From contig NZ_CP183834.1 of NCBI RefSeq assembly GCF_049675895.1, positions 1,488,001-1,552,000 on the forward strand: a stretch of 64,000 bases of DNA, written 5' to 3'. The position numbers were made by a program, and so were the translations under genes. Shown here in pieces: positions 52,076-59,775 of the stretch. Each line of letters opens with the position of its first letter. The first letter of the stretch is position 1. The notes under the pieces are model-generated. The model was not told the DNA's origin, ran no database searches, and saw only the letters and a program-made list of their open reading frames with translations. Origin of the DNA: Ampullimonas aquatilis (lineage in GTDB: Bacteria; Pseudomonadota; Gammaproteobacteria; Burkholderiales; Burkholderiaceae_D).

Positions 52076-53210
52076 ATATGTCCTCGATCTTTTTGACGTC
52101 ACCAAAGACCGCCAGTCGCATTGCTGAAATGGCTTGCGCGGATTCATTGGCTCGACCGGTTTGAGTGATTGGTTCGGCAATCAATACCTGGTTCTTGCCT
52201 TTTTGTTTGGCATCCAGCAGTGCGGCACGACTGCGCTCAATCAGATTCACAGCGCTATCACCCATCTGGCTGGCCGCAATGCCAGCCGAAATCGTAATGC
52301 CACTCACTCGTTCAATCGCATTGTCTTTACCGCTACGCCGAATATGGCTGTTCATCACCGCATTGCGTAGCTGCTCGCACAAGGCAAAAGCCTGAACCAC
52401 GCTAATGCTTGGCATGATGACCGCAAAATTATCGGCCATCATGCGCGCCATGCTGGTGGTGCCCTTGCTTAATGCAACGCGCAAAGCCTGCGCAATAGTA
52501 CGCAGGACCTTGTCACCGAAAAGATGCCCATATTGTTCGTTGAGCTGCGTAAAGCCATCAATATTGATCATCACCAGGGTCAACAAAGAGTGGGTGTGAT
52601 CGTCAAATGACAGTAAGTCTTCTAACAATGTTTCCAGACCCGCCTCGTTGTACAAGCCGGTCAGATTGTCATGAAGCGAAATCTGGGTTGCCTGGGTCAG
52701 CTCGTTACGCAGGTTGTTGATTTCTTTTTGCTGCTCATGCAGCTGCTGCACCATCTGCGAGGTAAGGGCGCACAATTCGTCGCTATGTTGATACAGCCCC
52801 AAAAACAGCGCCTGCAGCTGATCCGGTTGCTGGTGGGTCTGTAATTTAAATTGCGTATCGCGTATCTGTTGTCCTATCAAGCCATAACGGGCTGTAGTCT
52901 GTTGAGCAAACTGTTCGCTGTGATGAAGCATCTGTTGTAGATCATGACTGCTCCTTTGAACAGTCAGCGCGGTTGCATCAACAATATATTTTTGATAAAG
53001 CGCCAAAGTCAGTGCTTCATCCAGTTTGCCATGTTCACTCAGTGCGGCCGCAACGGCGTTTTGCAAAGGCTGGTTAATGCCAGCGACAAAGTCGTACCAG
53101 AGTGTATAGGCGAGCGGGTGCAGGCCTGCCTGCTGTTGCGACATTTGCGCGACTGCCAGACGAAACAGCTCAAAAGTTTTTTCGCGGTGATGTTGGTATT
53201 TTTCGGTCAT
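52074..53210 (-). CDS. degenerate GGDEF-domain protein
   Basis: A 378-residue cytosolic protein in three parts. The N-terminal domain (about 1-130; FRLAVAQMSQQQAGLHPLAYTLWYDFVAGINQPL) is shared with the next gene. A helical linker (about 130-195) follows. The GGDEF domain (about 196-345) retains DNLTGLYNEAGLE and INIDGFTQLNEQYGHLFGDKVL, but the signature is MADNF at about 258-262, so it should not synthesise c-di-GMP. It may bind nucleotide, c-di-GMP or its paralogue as a regulator. A 33-residue tail is extra. It lies downstream of the active paralogue after 238 bp. Confidence 0.88.
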   Translation of the reverse strand: MTEKYQHHREKTFELFRLAVAQMSQQQAGLHPLAYTLWYDFVAGINQPLQNAVAAALSEHGKLDEALTLALYQKYIVDATALTVQRSSHDLQQMLHHSEQFAQQTTARYGLIGQQIRDTQFKLQTHQQPDQLQALFLGLYQHSDELCALTSQMVQQLHEQQKEINNLRNELTQATQISLHDNLTGLYNEAGLETLLEDLLSFDDHTHSLLTLVMINIDGFTQLNEQYGHLFGDKVLRTIAQALRVALSKGTTSMARMMADNFAVIMPSISVVQAFALCEQLRNAVMNSHIRRSGKDNAIERVSGITISAGIAASQMGDSAVNLIERSRAALLDAKQKGKNQVLIAEPITQTGRANESAQAISAMRLAVFGDVKKIEDI

Positions 53211-53372
53211 TTGACCATCCTCTAGGTTTGCTGGTTAAGTGCAAACCATTGTTAAATTTTCTGTATGGCAGAAATTTAAAGGATATAGATTAAATCTATC
53301 GAAAGATAAGAGGCAAAAAGCTGCGTCATAACAACTCATGCCATTTTAGGGTGTTCACAGAGTTAGTGAGTA

Positions 53373-53401
53373 GGCCGAATAGCGTGCCTCCGGGTTCGGC
53401 C
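53373..53401 (-). other. inverted repeat in the gap between the two GGDEF genes
   Basis: GGCCGAA and TTCGGCC, perfect 7-bp arms around 15 nt, downstream of the active GGDEF gene. No T run follows on the minus strand, so termination is uncertain. Confidence 0.35.
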
Positions 53402-53448
53402 AGTTTGGATTTGGCATAAGCCAACCACCGCTATCAAACCATTATTAA

Positions 53449-54483
53449 TTAGGCTGCCGCAATCACAACCTGGTTGCGTCCGGCATTTTTGGCCTGATAA
53501 AGTGCTTTGTCGGCGCGTGTTATCAATTCAGCAAGATCCATTTTTTTGCCACAGTGTGCGACGCCAGCTGAAATGCTGATACCACCAATATTTTCATTCA
53601 CTCCATTTTTTATGCGTCGAATCTTGCTGGATGCAACCACCAGCCGAATCTGATCCATCACCAGAAAAACCTGATCAATATGGCTTTGTGGAAAAATGGC
53701 GGCAAATTCTTCACCACCGTAGCGAGCCACGATACCCCCCACTTTTTCAGTGGCAACCTTGAGAATTTGTGCAATCGAGCGCAATACTTTGTCGCCAAAT
53801 AGATGACCGTAGGTATCGTTAATTTTTTTAAAATGATCCAGATCCACCATGACCAGCGATAAACCATGCGGGAGTTCGTCAAAGTTTTGGGCAAACTGCG
53901 CCATATTCTGATCAAATCCCCGGCGATTCAAGAGCCCGGTCAAACCGTCTTGCAGGGCCTCATTGCGGGCGTGTTCGAGCTGCTCTTTGAGCGCATTGAC
54001 CTCATCGCGACTTTGCGTCAGATTTTCTGACAGATCATGAATGGCATGTCTGATTGCATTGGTGTCATTCAATAAGCCGGCGGCGGTTTGACTCAATGCA
54101 TCAGGTGTGGTGGCAGCCTTGATGGAGTCCATCCACTGAGTCAGGTGATTGCCATAGTTTTCTGTGGCATCTTCGGTCTTGCCGGTCGCATCAGAAATTT
54201 TCACCAGAATCCGCTGAAACTCATTGCTGGCCTTCATCGCCATGGCTTCTTCGGCAAGCACAATGTGTTGCTCATATAACTGCCTTGCAATCTCATCATT
54301 GAGTTTGCCTTCTTCGGCCATTATCTGATCCATGGCCTGTTTGAGTGATGGATTGGAGCCAGACAGATATTCATACCAAATGGCATAACTGATGGGGTGC
54401 AAGGGGGCATCCTGTTGCGACATGCGGGTAATCACCATGCGCAATAACTCGGCACTTTGCTCTTTGGTTTCCTGATATTTCAT
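53449..54483 (-). CDS. diguanylate cyclase, active-site intact
   Basis: A 344-residue cytosolic GGDEF protein that should make c-di-GMP from two GTP. The signature YGGEEF is at about 255-260, with DGLTGLLNRRGFDQN and VDLDHFKKINDTYGHLFGDKVL preceding. The RxxD inhibitory site expected just upstream reads KVGG, so product inhibition through an I-site is unlikely. The N-terminal domain (LRMVITRMSQQDAPLHPISYAIWYEYLSGSNPSLKQA) matches that of the neighbouring degenerate paralogue and is an unnamed input domain to me. No signal peptide or membrane helix. Likely a tandem duplication with the gene at 52074. Confidence 0.93.
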   Translation of the reverse strand: MKYQETKEQSAELLRMVITRMSQQDAPLHPISYAIWYEYLSGSNPSLKQAMDQIMAEEGKLNDEIARQLYEQHIVLAEEAMAMKASNEFQRILVKISDATGKTEDATENYGNHLTQWMDSIKAATTPDALSQTAAGLLNDTNAIRHAIHDLSENLTQSRDEVNALKEQLEHARNEALQDGLTGLLNRRGFDQNMAQFAQNFDELPHGLSLVMVDLDHFKKINDTYGHLFGDKVLRSIAQILKVATEKVGGIVARYGGEEFAAIFPQSHIDQVFLVMDQIRLVVASSKIRRIKNGVNENIGGISISAGVAHCGKKMDLAELITRADKALYQAKNAGRNQVVIAAA

Positions 54484-54658
54484 TGGGTGCGAACCAGACT
54501 CTTCGTTAGGGTATGAATGAAACAGCTGTATCTTTTTATCTAGGAATTGTCCTACAAACTGACGGTTTTAAGGGCTTACACCTAAGAAAAAAGGGGTATT
54601 TTTGCCTAACCATTCAATACAACATGCAGTTAAAACCAGTCTGAGCGACAATATCGGC

Positions 54659-55783
54659 ATGAATTCCTTGTCTTTTTCACCTCACTCACCATCTGACCAG
54701 CCTTCCGATGGCATCTTGACAGCCGAGTCCCAGCTCAAGTCTATTCAATCCGCACAGCCCAAACTGTTGCCACCCCGTACCTTTTCAGTTGCGCCGATGA
54801 TGGATTGGACGGATCGGCATTGTCGTTATTTCCATCGTTTAATGTCACGCCATAGCTGGCTTTATACTGAAATGGTGACCACCGGTGCCTTGCTTTATGG
54901 TGATGTACCCAGACATCTTGATTATGATCAGTCCGAACATCCCGTTGCCCTGCAATTAGGAGGGAGCGAGCCCGCTGATTTGGCAAAGGCGGCTCGCCTC
55001 GGCGAGCAGTGGGGCTACGATGAGATCAATCTGAACTGTGGCTGTCCATCCGAACGTGTGCAGCGGGGTGCTTTTGGTGCCTGCCTGATGGCCGAGCCAC
55101 AGCTTGTGGCCGATTGTGTCAAGGCCATGTGCGATGTTGTATCGGTGCCGGTGACGGTCAAACATCGGATTGGGATTGATCGCATTGAAGATTATGCTTT
55201 TGTGCGCGATTTTGTCGGCACCATTGCCCAAGCTGGCTGCACGACATTTATCGTGCATGCTCGCAATGCCATTTTGAAAGGGCTCAGCCCCAAGGAAAAT
55301 CGTGAAGTACCGCCGTTGCGTTATGACGTGGCCTATCAACTCAAACGCGACTTTCCAGCATTGGAAATCATCCTCAATGGGGGGGTGACCACGTTGGCCG
55401 ATGTGACGCAGCATTTGCAGCATCTGGATGGCGTCATGCTGGGACGGGAGGCTTATCACAACCCGGCTTTATTGCTTGAAGTTGATCGGCTGCTGTATCC
55501 CGAGTTCACCCAGCAGGTCATGAGCTTGGCTGATATAGAGACAGCTATGGCTGACTATGCGCGTAGCTATTTGCAGGGTCATCCCGAGCGTTATGTGGGG
55601 GCGATTACACGTCATATGCTGGGTTTGCATCGAGGCGTGCAGGGTGCGCGTTTATGGCGTCAGATCATGTCTGATTCGCGTCAGCTCAAACAATATGGGC
55701 CGGATATTTTTGCCAGGGCGCGCGAAGTTTTACCAATCGATGAACCTGCCAGGAGCAAGCGGTTCATCCCGTCAGGAATTTGA
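54659..55783 (+). CDS. dusA: tRNA-dihydrouridine(20/20a) synthase
   Basis: FMN-dependent reduction of uridines 20/20a in the tRNA D-loop. About 374 residues from the ATG at 54659; a TTG at 54602 would add 19. The first 40-50 residues are extra to the family. The core begins RTFSVAPMMDWTDRHCRYFHRLMSRHSWLYTEMVTTGALLYGD, then DEINLNCGCPSERVQRGAFGACLM (catalytic Cys in GCPS), VTVKHRIGID, FIVHARNAILKGLSPKENREVPPLRYD and LNGGVTTL. The HARNA...GLSPKENREIPPL segment is the DusA subgroup mark. Gene is single on this strand, divergent from the GGDEF pair. Confidence 0.94.
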   Translation: MNSLSFSPHSPSDQPSDGILTAESQLKSIQSAQPKLLPPRTFSVAPMMDWTDRHCRYFHRLMSRHSWLYTEMVTTGALLYGDVPRHLDYDQSEHPVALQLGGSEPADLAKAARLGEQWGYDEINLNCGCPSERVQRGAFGACLMAEPQLVADCVKAMCDVVSVPVTVKHRIGIDRIEDYAFVRDFVGTIAQAGCTTFIVHARNAILKGLSPKENREVPPLRYDVAYQLKRDFPALEIILNGGVTTLADVTQHLQHLDGVMLGREAYHNPALLLEVDRLLYPEFTQQVMSLADIETAMADYARSYLQGHPERYVGAITRHMLGLHRGVQGARLWRQIMSDSRQLKQYGPDIFARAREVLPIDEPARSKRFIPSGI

Positions 55784-55911
55784 AACAGTAACGTGGCACA
55801 CTCGTTGAATCGCTGCTGGTGGGGCACTGAGTTTGGCCAGATTGCTTGCTGCAGCACTCCAAAATGGTGCTTGCTGCCCGATCTGCTTTGATGGTTTTTG
55901 ATTGATCGCCC

Positions 55912-56904
55912 ATGTCCCTACATCCCAAGATTGAAGATTTGCTGTACCTGATTGCCGGCACGCGCAAGGCTGGCAAACGCAAGCAGTTACACGAGCTAAG
56001 CGCTATTGAAGCTCGCCATGATTACGATCGTGGTGCAGTGGTACTTGATATCTTGCCACTGGTATTGCCGCATGTTGAAAATTGGAAGATTTCTACCCGT
56101 GATGGTCAATCCATTGCCGCTCGTCTCTATGCGCCTCAAGCACTCAGCTGGGCCACGCCCATGCCGGTGCTGCTGTTTTTTCATGGTGGTGGTTTTGTGG
56201 TGGGCAGCCTGGATTCGCATGATGCTTTATGCCGCTCCCTGGCAACGCGTACGCCATGCGCGGTGTTATCGGTTGATTATCGGCTCGCACCAGAATTTCA
56301 ATTTCCGACGGCCATTCATGATGCGATGGATGCTTTGCAATGGCTGTTGGCTGAAGGCACGCAATATGGTCTGGACACCCGTCGGATTGCGGTTGGTGGT
56401 GATTCAGCAGGTGGCACGATTGCCGCAGTGCTGGCGCTGCAAGCACGTGATGCAGGTATCACACTGGCTTTGCAACTGCTGATTTATCCTGGCACGGGTT
56501 CACATCAGGATACCGATTCACACCGACGTTTTGCCGAAGGTTACTTGCTCAGTGCGACCACCGTGCAATGGTTTTTCCACAATTATTTGCGCACTGAAAC
56601 CGATCGCACTGACTGGCGTTTTGCGCCCCTGTTGCATGACGATCTGAGCAAGCTGGCACCAGCCTGGGTGGCGGTGGCCGAGTATGACCCTTTGCATGAC
56701 GAGGGAGTTGCCTATGCCAATCGGCTGACAGCGGCGGGGGTGCCGACCACTTTGCGTTTTTATCCCGGCATGGTGCACGAGTTTTTCAAACTGGGTGGGC
56801 TGGTACCAGAAATGGTGACGGCGCATGATGAGGCGGCGCAAGCGCTGGCCTGGGGTTTTGATTCATTGGCTGACAGCAATCCGCTTAGGCATAAGGTTGG
56901 GTAG
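55912..56904 (+). CDS. alpha/beta hydrolase, hormone-sensitive lipase family
   Basis: A 330-residue carboxylesterase-like enzyme. The oxyanion motif HGGGFVVGSLDSHD is near 95-108 and the nucleophile elbow GDSAGGTIAAVLAL near 164-177. The acid residue is in AVAEYDPLHDEG near 257-268, and the histidine in GMVHEFFKLGG near 286-296. VDYRLAPEFQFP completes the HSL pattern. There is no signal peptide, so it is cytosolic. It is followed after 19 bp by a GNAT gene on the same strand, perhaps cotranscribed. The natural ester substrate is unknown. Confidence 0.9.
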   Translation: MSLHPKIEDLLYLIAGTRKAGKRKQLHELSAIEARHDYDRGAVVLDILPLVLPHVENWKISTRDGQSIAARLYAPQALSWATPMPVLLFFHGGGFVVGSLDSHDALCRSLATRTPCAVLSVDYRLAPEFQFPTAIHDAMDALQWLLAEGTQYGLDTRRIAVGGDSAGGTIAAVLALQARDAGITLALQLLIYPGTGSHQDTDSHRRFAEGYLLSATTVQWFFHNYLRTETDRTDWRFAPLLHDDLSKLAPAWVAVAEYDPLHDEGVAYANRLTAAGVPTTLRFYPGMVHEFFKLGGLVPEMVTAHDEAAQALAWGFDSLADSNPLRHKVG

Positions 56905-56923
56905 GCCATAGCATGGTTAAGCA

Positions 56924-57415
56924 ATGAACACGGACTTGAAGTCTTTCTCGCCATTGCGCTGCCAATTGGGAAGCTGGGCAGATTGGGCTGAAGCCGCCAG
57001 TCAAATTCGATTTGCCGTTTTTGTGGATGAGCAGGGTGTACCCGCCGATATGGAGCTGGATGAGGAAGATGATACTGCCATCCACGCCATCATTTTTAAT
57101 GCCGATAATCTTCCCATTGCGACCGCCCGTTTAATTGCGCCAGGACGATTGCCGGTTGAGGTGGATATTCCTGAAGCGGCTGCACGAATTGGGCGGATGG
57201 CGGTATTGTCGGCTTATCGGGGGCAGGGTGTTGGCGCCTTCTTATTGCATGCGATGATTGATGCCGCCATTGTGCAGGGCTGGCCAATTCAGGCTTTGCA
57301 CGCACAACAATATGCTGCCGGGTTTTATCAGAAAGCGGGCTTTGTGGGGGTGGGGCAGCCGTTTGATGAGGCCGGGATTGCGCATATTGGTATGGTGCGC
57401 CATACAGGAGGCTGA
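56924..57415 (+). CDS. GNAT family N-acetyltransferase, ElaA/YjcF type
   Basis: A 163-residue acetyltransferase. It begins with the pattern IRFAVFVDEQGVPADMELDEEDDTAIHAI (about 27-55), characteristic of the ElaA/YjcF-like GNAT group. The acetyl-CoA loop is RMAVLSAYRGQGVGAFLLHAM (about 88-108), and the end has YAAGFYQKAGFVGVGQPFDEAGIAHIGM. The substrate is unknown. The start is ATG 56924, close behind the esterase gene. Downstream is a 296-bp gap carrying a 71-bp repeat copy, then the convergent TetR gene. Confidence 0.88.
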   Translation: MNTDLKSFSPLRCQLGSWADWAEAASQIRFAVFVDEQGVPADMELDEEDDTAIHAIIFNADNLPIATARLIAPGRLPVEVDIPEAAARIGRMAVLSAYRGQGVGAFLLHAMIDAAIVQGWPIQALHAQQYAAGFYQKAGFVGVGQPFDEAGIAHIGMVRHTGG

Positions 57416-57586
57416 GAGCCATGATAAAGCGCAGTAAAACAGTGACAATCAAGAATGATAATCAACGCCCAGACCTCAATATTTTTTTAATTTGTGGGAC
57501 GTAATGGCAAGTGCTGACGGTGCAGCCATCTTTCAATTGACGGGGTCATGAACGCCGCTATTTGCATGTTGTTTGACCATATATGG

Positions 57587-57657
57587 CATGGTATACGCAA
57601 TATATGGCTTGTTCGGTGCGTATATATTGCCTCTGTAAAAATACCGGGTTAGAGTAT
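57587..57657 (+). repeat. 71-bp GTAT-box repeat, copy 7
   Basis: TGGTAT (57589) and GAGTAT (57652) are exactly 63 bp apart. GTGCGTATATATTG matches the copy at 8303, and AAAAATAC gives the dyad. It lies in the convergent gap between the GNAT and TetR genes; an extra 8-bp inverted repeat GCAATATA/TATATTGC lies within it. Confidence 0.78.
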
Positions 57658-57711
57658 ATCTTTGCCGTGAGGCTTCTTGTTTGTGTGACTGTTTGTATGC
57701 GGTCTGTATGA

Positions 57712-58338
57712 TTACTTGCGTGACTGGTGTCGCCGCGCCATGACGTGGTGACTGATAAGTTGCCTGTAGTCTTCTGGAACAATGTTCTTTTGTTTGTCCA
57801 ACAAGGACATTCGTAACAGGCCGCCAATAAACATCACACTTTCAATGGCCAGAAAACGAGGAATCAAGCCTTCTGCCAGCAGACCTTGTTTTTGCGCGCG
57901 CTCATAATCATCGGTGCAACGGGCAATTTTTTCATTCAGACATTCACTGTGAGCAATCAGCTGCGATTCCAGTTCACCCACATATTCACATTTATAAGTC
58001 ATGATGGAGCACATCTCGCGAATGGAGATATCCTGTTCCACCAAGCGCATCACTTCCTGTAAACGCGCTTGTACCTGATCCAGCGCGTCGCAAGTAGCGC
58101 TGTCTTCGGCAGGCTGCTCCATCGTGTCATGCAGCGGCAAATTGACGCTGTCACGCAGTGCTTCAAATAGCTCATTTTTATTGGCAAAGTGCCAATAGAC
58201 TGCGCCACGGGTGACGCCCGCAGCTTTGGCGACTTGATCCAGCGTGGTATTGGCCACACCGTTAGTCATAAATTCAGTTCGTGCTGCCTGCAAAATCGTC
58301 TGACGAGTTTGCTCAGCGTCCTCTTTTGTCCTACGCAT
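57712..58338 (-). CDS. acrR: TetR/AcrR-family efflux repressor
   Basis: A 208-residue repressor expected to control the divergent efflux operon. It starts MRRTKEDAEQTRQTILQAARTEFMTNGVANTTLDQVAKAAGVTRGAVYWHFANKNELFEALRD, the classical AcrR/TtgR helix-turn-helix. The C-terminal half is the ligand-binding TetR domain (about 75-205), including SIMTYKCEYVGELESQL, close to the AcrR pattern. The ATG at 58338 fits the family; an upstream codon at 58410 would add 24 residues. It is divergent from the membrane-fusion gene, with an AcrR-like operator between them that overlaps its own promoter. Confidence 0.92.
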   Translation of the reverse strand: MRRTKEDAEQTRQTILQAARTEFMTNGVANTTLDQVAKAAGVTRGAVYWHFANKNELFEALRDSVNLPLHDTMEQPAEDSATCDALDQVQARLQEVMRLVEQDISIREMCSIMTYKCEYVGELESQLIAHSECLNEKIARCTDDYERAQKQGLLAEGLIPRFLAIESVMFIGGLLRMSLLDKQKNIVPEDYRQLISHHVMARRHQSRK

Positions 58339-58384
58339 GATTGGGTCCGATTGTCGTATGCTGCTCTGTGATCCCCTGTAACGC

Positions 58385-58413
58385 ATTATAGTCCTAACAG
58401 GAATACACATACA
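58385..58413 (-). promoter_or_regulatory. candidate acrR promoter
   Basis: Perfect TATAAT (58390-58385 on the minus strand) with a weak TGTATG -35 at 17 bp that lies within the operator palindrome, so autorepression is expected. Confidence 0.5.
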
Positions 58414-58428
58414 TGCAAAAATGTATGT
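58407..58428. promoter_or_regulatory. AcrR-type operator
   Basis: ACATACAT-GCAAAA-ATGTATGT, perfect 8-bp arms with a 6-bp spacer. The arms and spacing equal the known E. coli AcrR operator. It is positioned to control both acrR and the efflux operon. Confidence 0.85.
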
Positions 58429-58524
58429 ATACTTGATGCAAATTAACTGAATGAGATTTTTTACTTTTCAGTGATGCCTTTTTTAAGTCTATTCATTTCT
58501 ATATTTATTTTGGATGGCCCGCCC

Positions 58525-59766
58525 ATGAAATCCCAAGCCTCTCGTCATAACTCAAACTTCCCGCTGGTTTCCAGTCATGTACGTCAGGGCTCAGCGGTAC
58601 TGGCTTTTGCCATGCTGGCTTTGCTGAGTGCCTGTAGCAATCAAGAAGCCAATAATGCACAAGCTGCCCAGGGTGCACCACAGGCGGTGCCGGTACATGT
58701 GGCAAGCATCAATGCGCAAACCATGCCGGTCACCATTGATACTGTTGGCCAGACGCTGGGCTCCAAAGAAGTGGAAGTGCGCGCCCGAGTGGGCGGCATT
58801 TTGCTCAAACGCCTCTATAGCGAAGGTGATAGCGTCAAGGCGGGTGCTCCGCTGTTTCAGATTGACCCAGTGCCATATCAAAATGCGCTGGCCCAGGCCA
58901 AGGCGCAGCTGGCACAGTTGAAAGCCAAGTCCGATCAGACCGCACGTGAAGAAGCCCGCTTGAAACCGCTCGCCGATGAGCGTGCCATCAGCCAGAAAGA
59001 ATACGATGATGCTTTGTCATCATTGCAATCAGCCCGTGCTGCACAGCAGGGTGCCGAGGCGCAGGTACGTGACGCCGAACTCAATCTTTCCTATACCAAA
59101 GTGGTGGCGCCGGTGTCGGGTGTGACCGGTCAGATCAATCGTTCTGAAGGCAGTCTGATCACCACCACCGATAGCCTCTTGACCACTCTCAAACAAGTCA
59201 ATCCGATCTGGGTTAATTTCAGTCTGTCCGACTCCGATGTTGCCAGCCTGCCCGGTGGCCGTTTTCAGGCGGAAGGCGTGGCAGTCTCGCTGGTTCAGCA
59301 AAATGGTGAAGCCTATCCCATCAAAGGACGCGTCAACTTTACTGCCAGCAATCTCGATACCCGTTTGGGTACGCAACAACTGCGTGCCGAGTTTGATAAT
59401 CCGACTCAAAAGTTGTTGCCAGGCCAGTTTGTCAAGGTGCGCCTGACCATTATCCGTAAAGATCCGGTTTTCAGCGTGCCGCAGGCTGCGGTGGTACAGA
59501 CTGAAAAAGGCTTTTTTGTGTTTGTGGTGGATAAAGATGGCAAAGCCGCGATTCGCCCCATCAAACCTGGTAGCTGGTCAGGTTCGGACTGGGTGGTTCT
59601 GGAGGGGCTGGCCAGTGGTGATCAAGTGATTACGGACAATCTGATCAAGATTCGTCCGGGCGTGCCAGTCCAACCACAAAGCAATGAACCTGACAAAGCC
59701 AAGGATGCTGCTGTACCTGCCAAGGCTGAAAAAGTCTCCCAACGCGCCACACGTGTGATGGGCTAA
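58525..59766 (+). CDS. acrA: RND efflux periplasmic adaptor (AcrA/MexA type)
   Basis: Membrane-fusion lipoprotein joining the RND pump to the outer-membrane channel. About 413 residues from ATG 58525; in-frame codons at 58471/58474 are less likely. The signal ends in a lipobox LLSAC near residue 37. The biotinyl-lipoyl-like half-motifs are VEVRARVGGILLKRLYSEGDSVKAGAPLFQIDP (about 86-118) and AELNLSYTKVVAPVSGVTGQI. A coiled-coil hairpin lies between them (about 120-185), and beta-barrel and membrane-proximal domains follow. It is first in a three-gene operon, 9 bp ahead of the pump gene. Confidence 0.95.
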   Translation: MKSQASRHNSNFPLVSSHVRQGSAVLAFAMLALLSACSNQEANNAQAAQGAPQAVPVHVASINAQTMPVTIDTVGQTLGSKEVEVRARVGGILLKRLYSEGDSVKAGAPLFQIDPVPYQNALAQAKAQLAQLKAKSDQTAREEARLKPLADERAISQKEYDDALSSLQSARAAQQGAEAQVRDAELNLSYTKVVAPVSGVTGQINRSEGSLITTTDSLLTTLKQVNPIWVNFSLSDSDVASLPGGRFQAEGVAVSLVQQNGEAYPIKGRVNFTASNLDTRLGTQQLRAEFDNPTQKLLPGQFVKVRLTIIRKDPVFSVPQAAVVQTEKGFFVFVVDKDGKAAIRPIKPGSWSGSDWVVLEGLASGDQVITDNLIKIRPGVPVQPQSNEPDKAKDAAVPAKAEKVSQRATRVMG

Positions 59767-59775
59767 GGGGAATCC

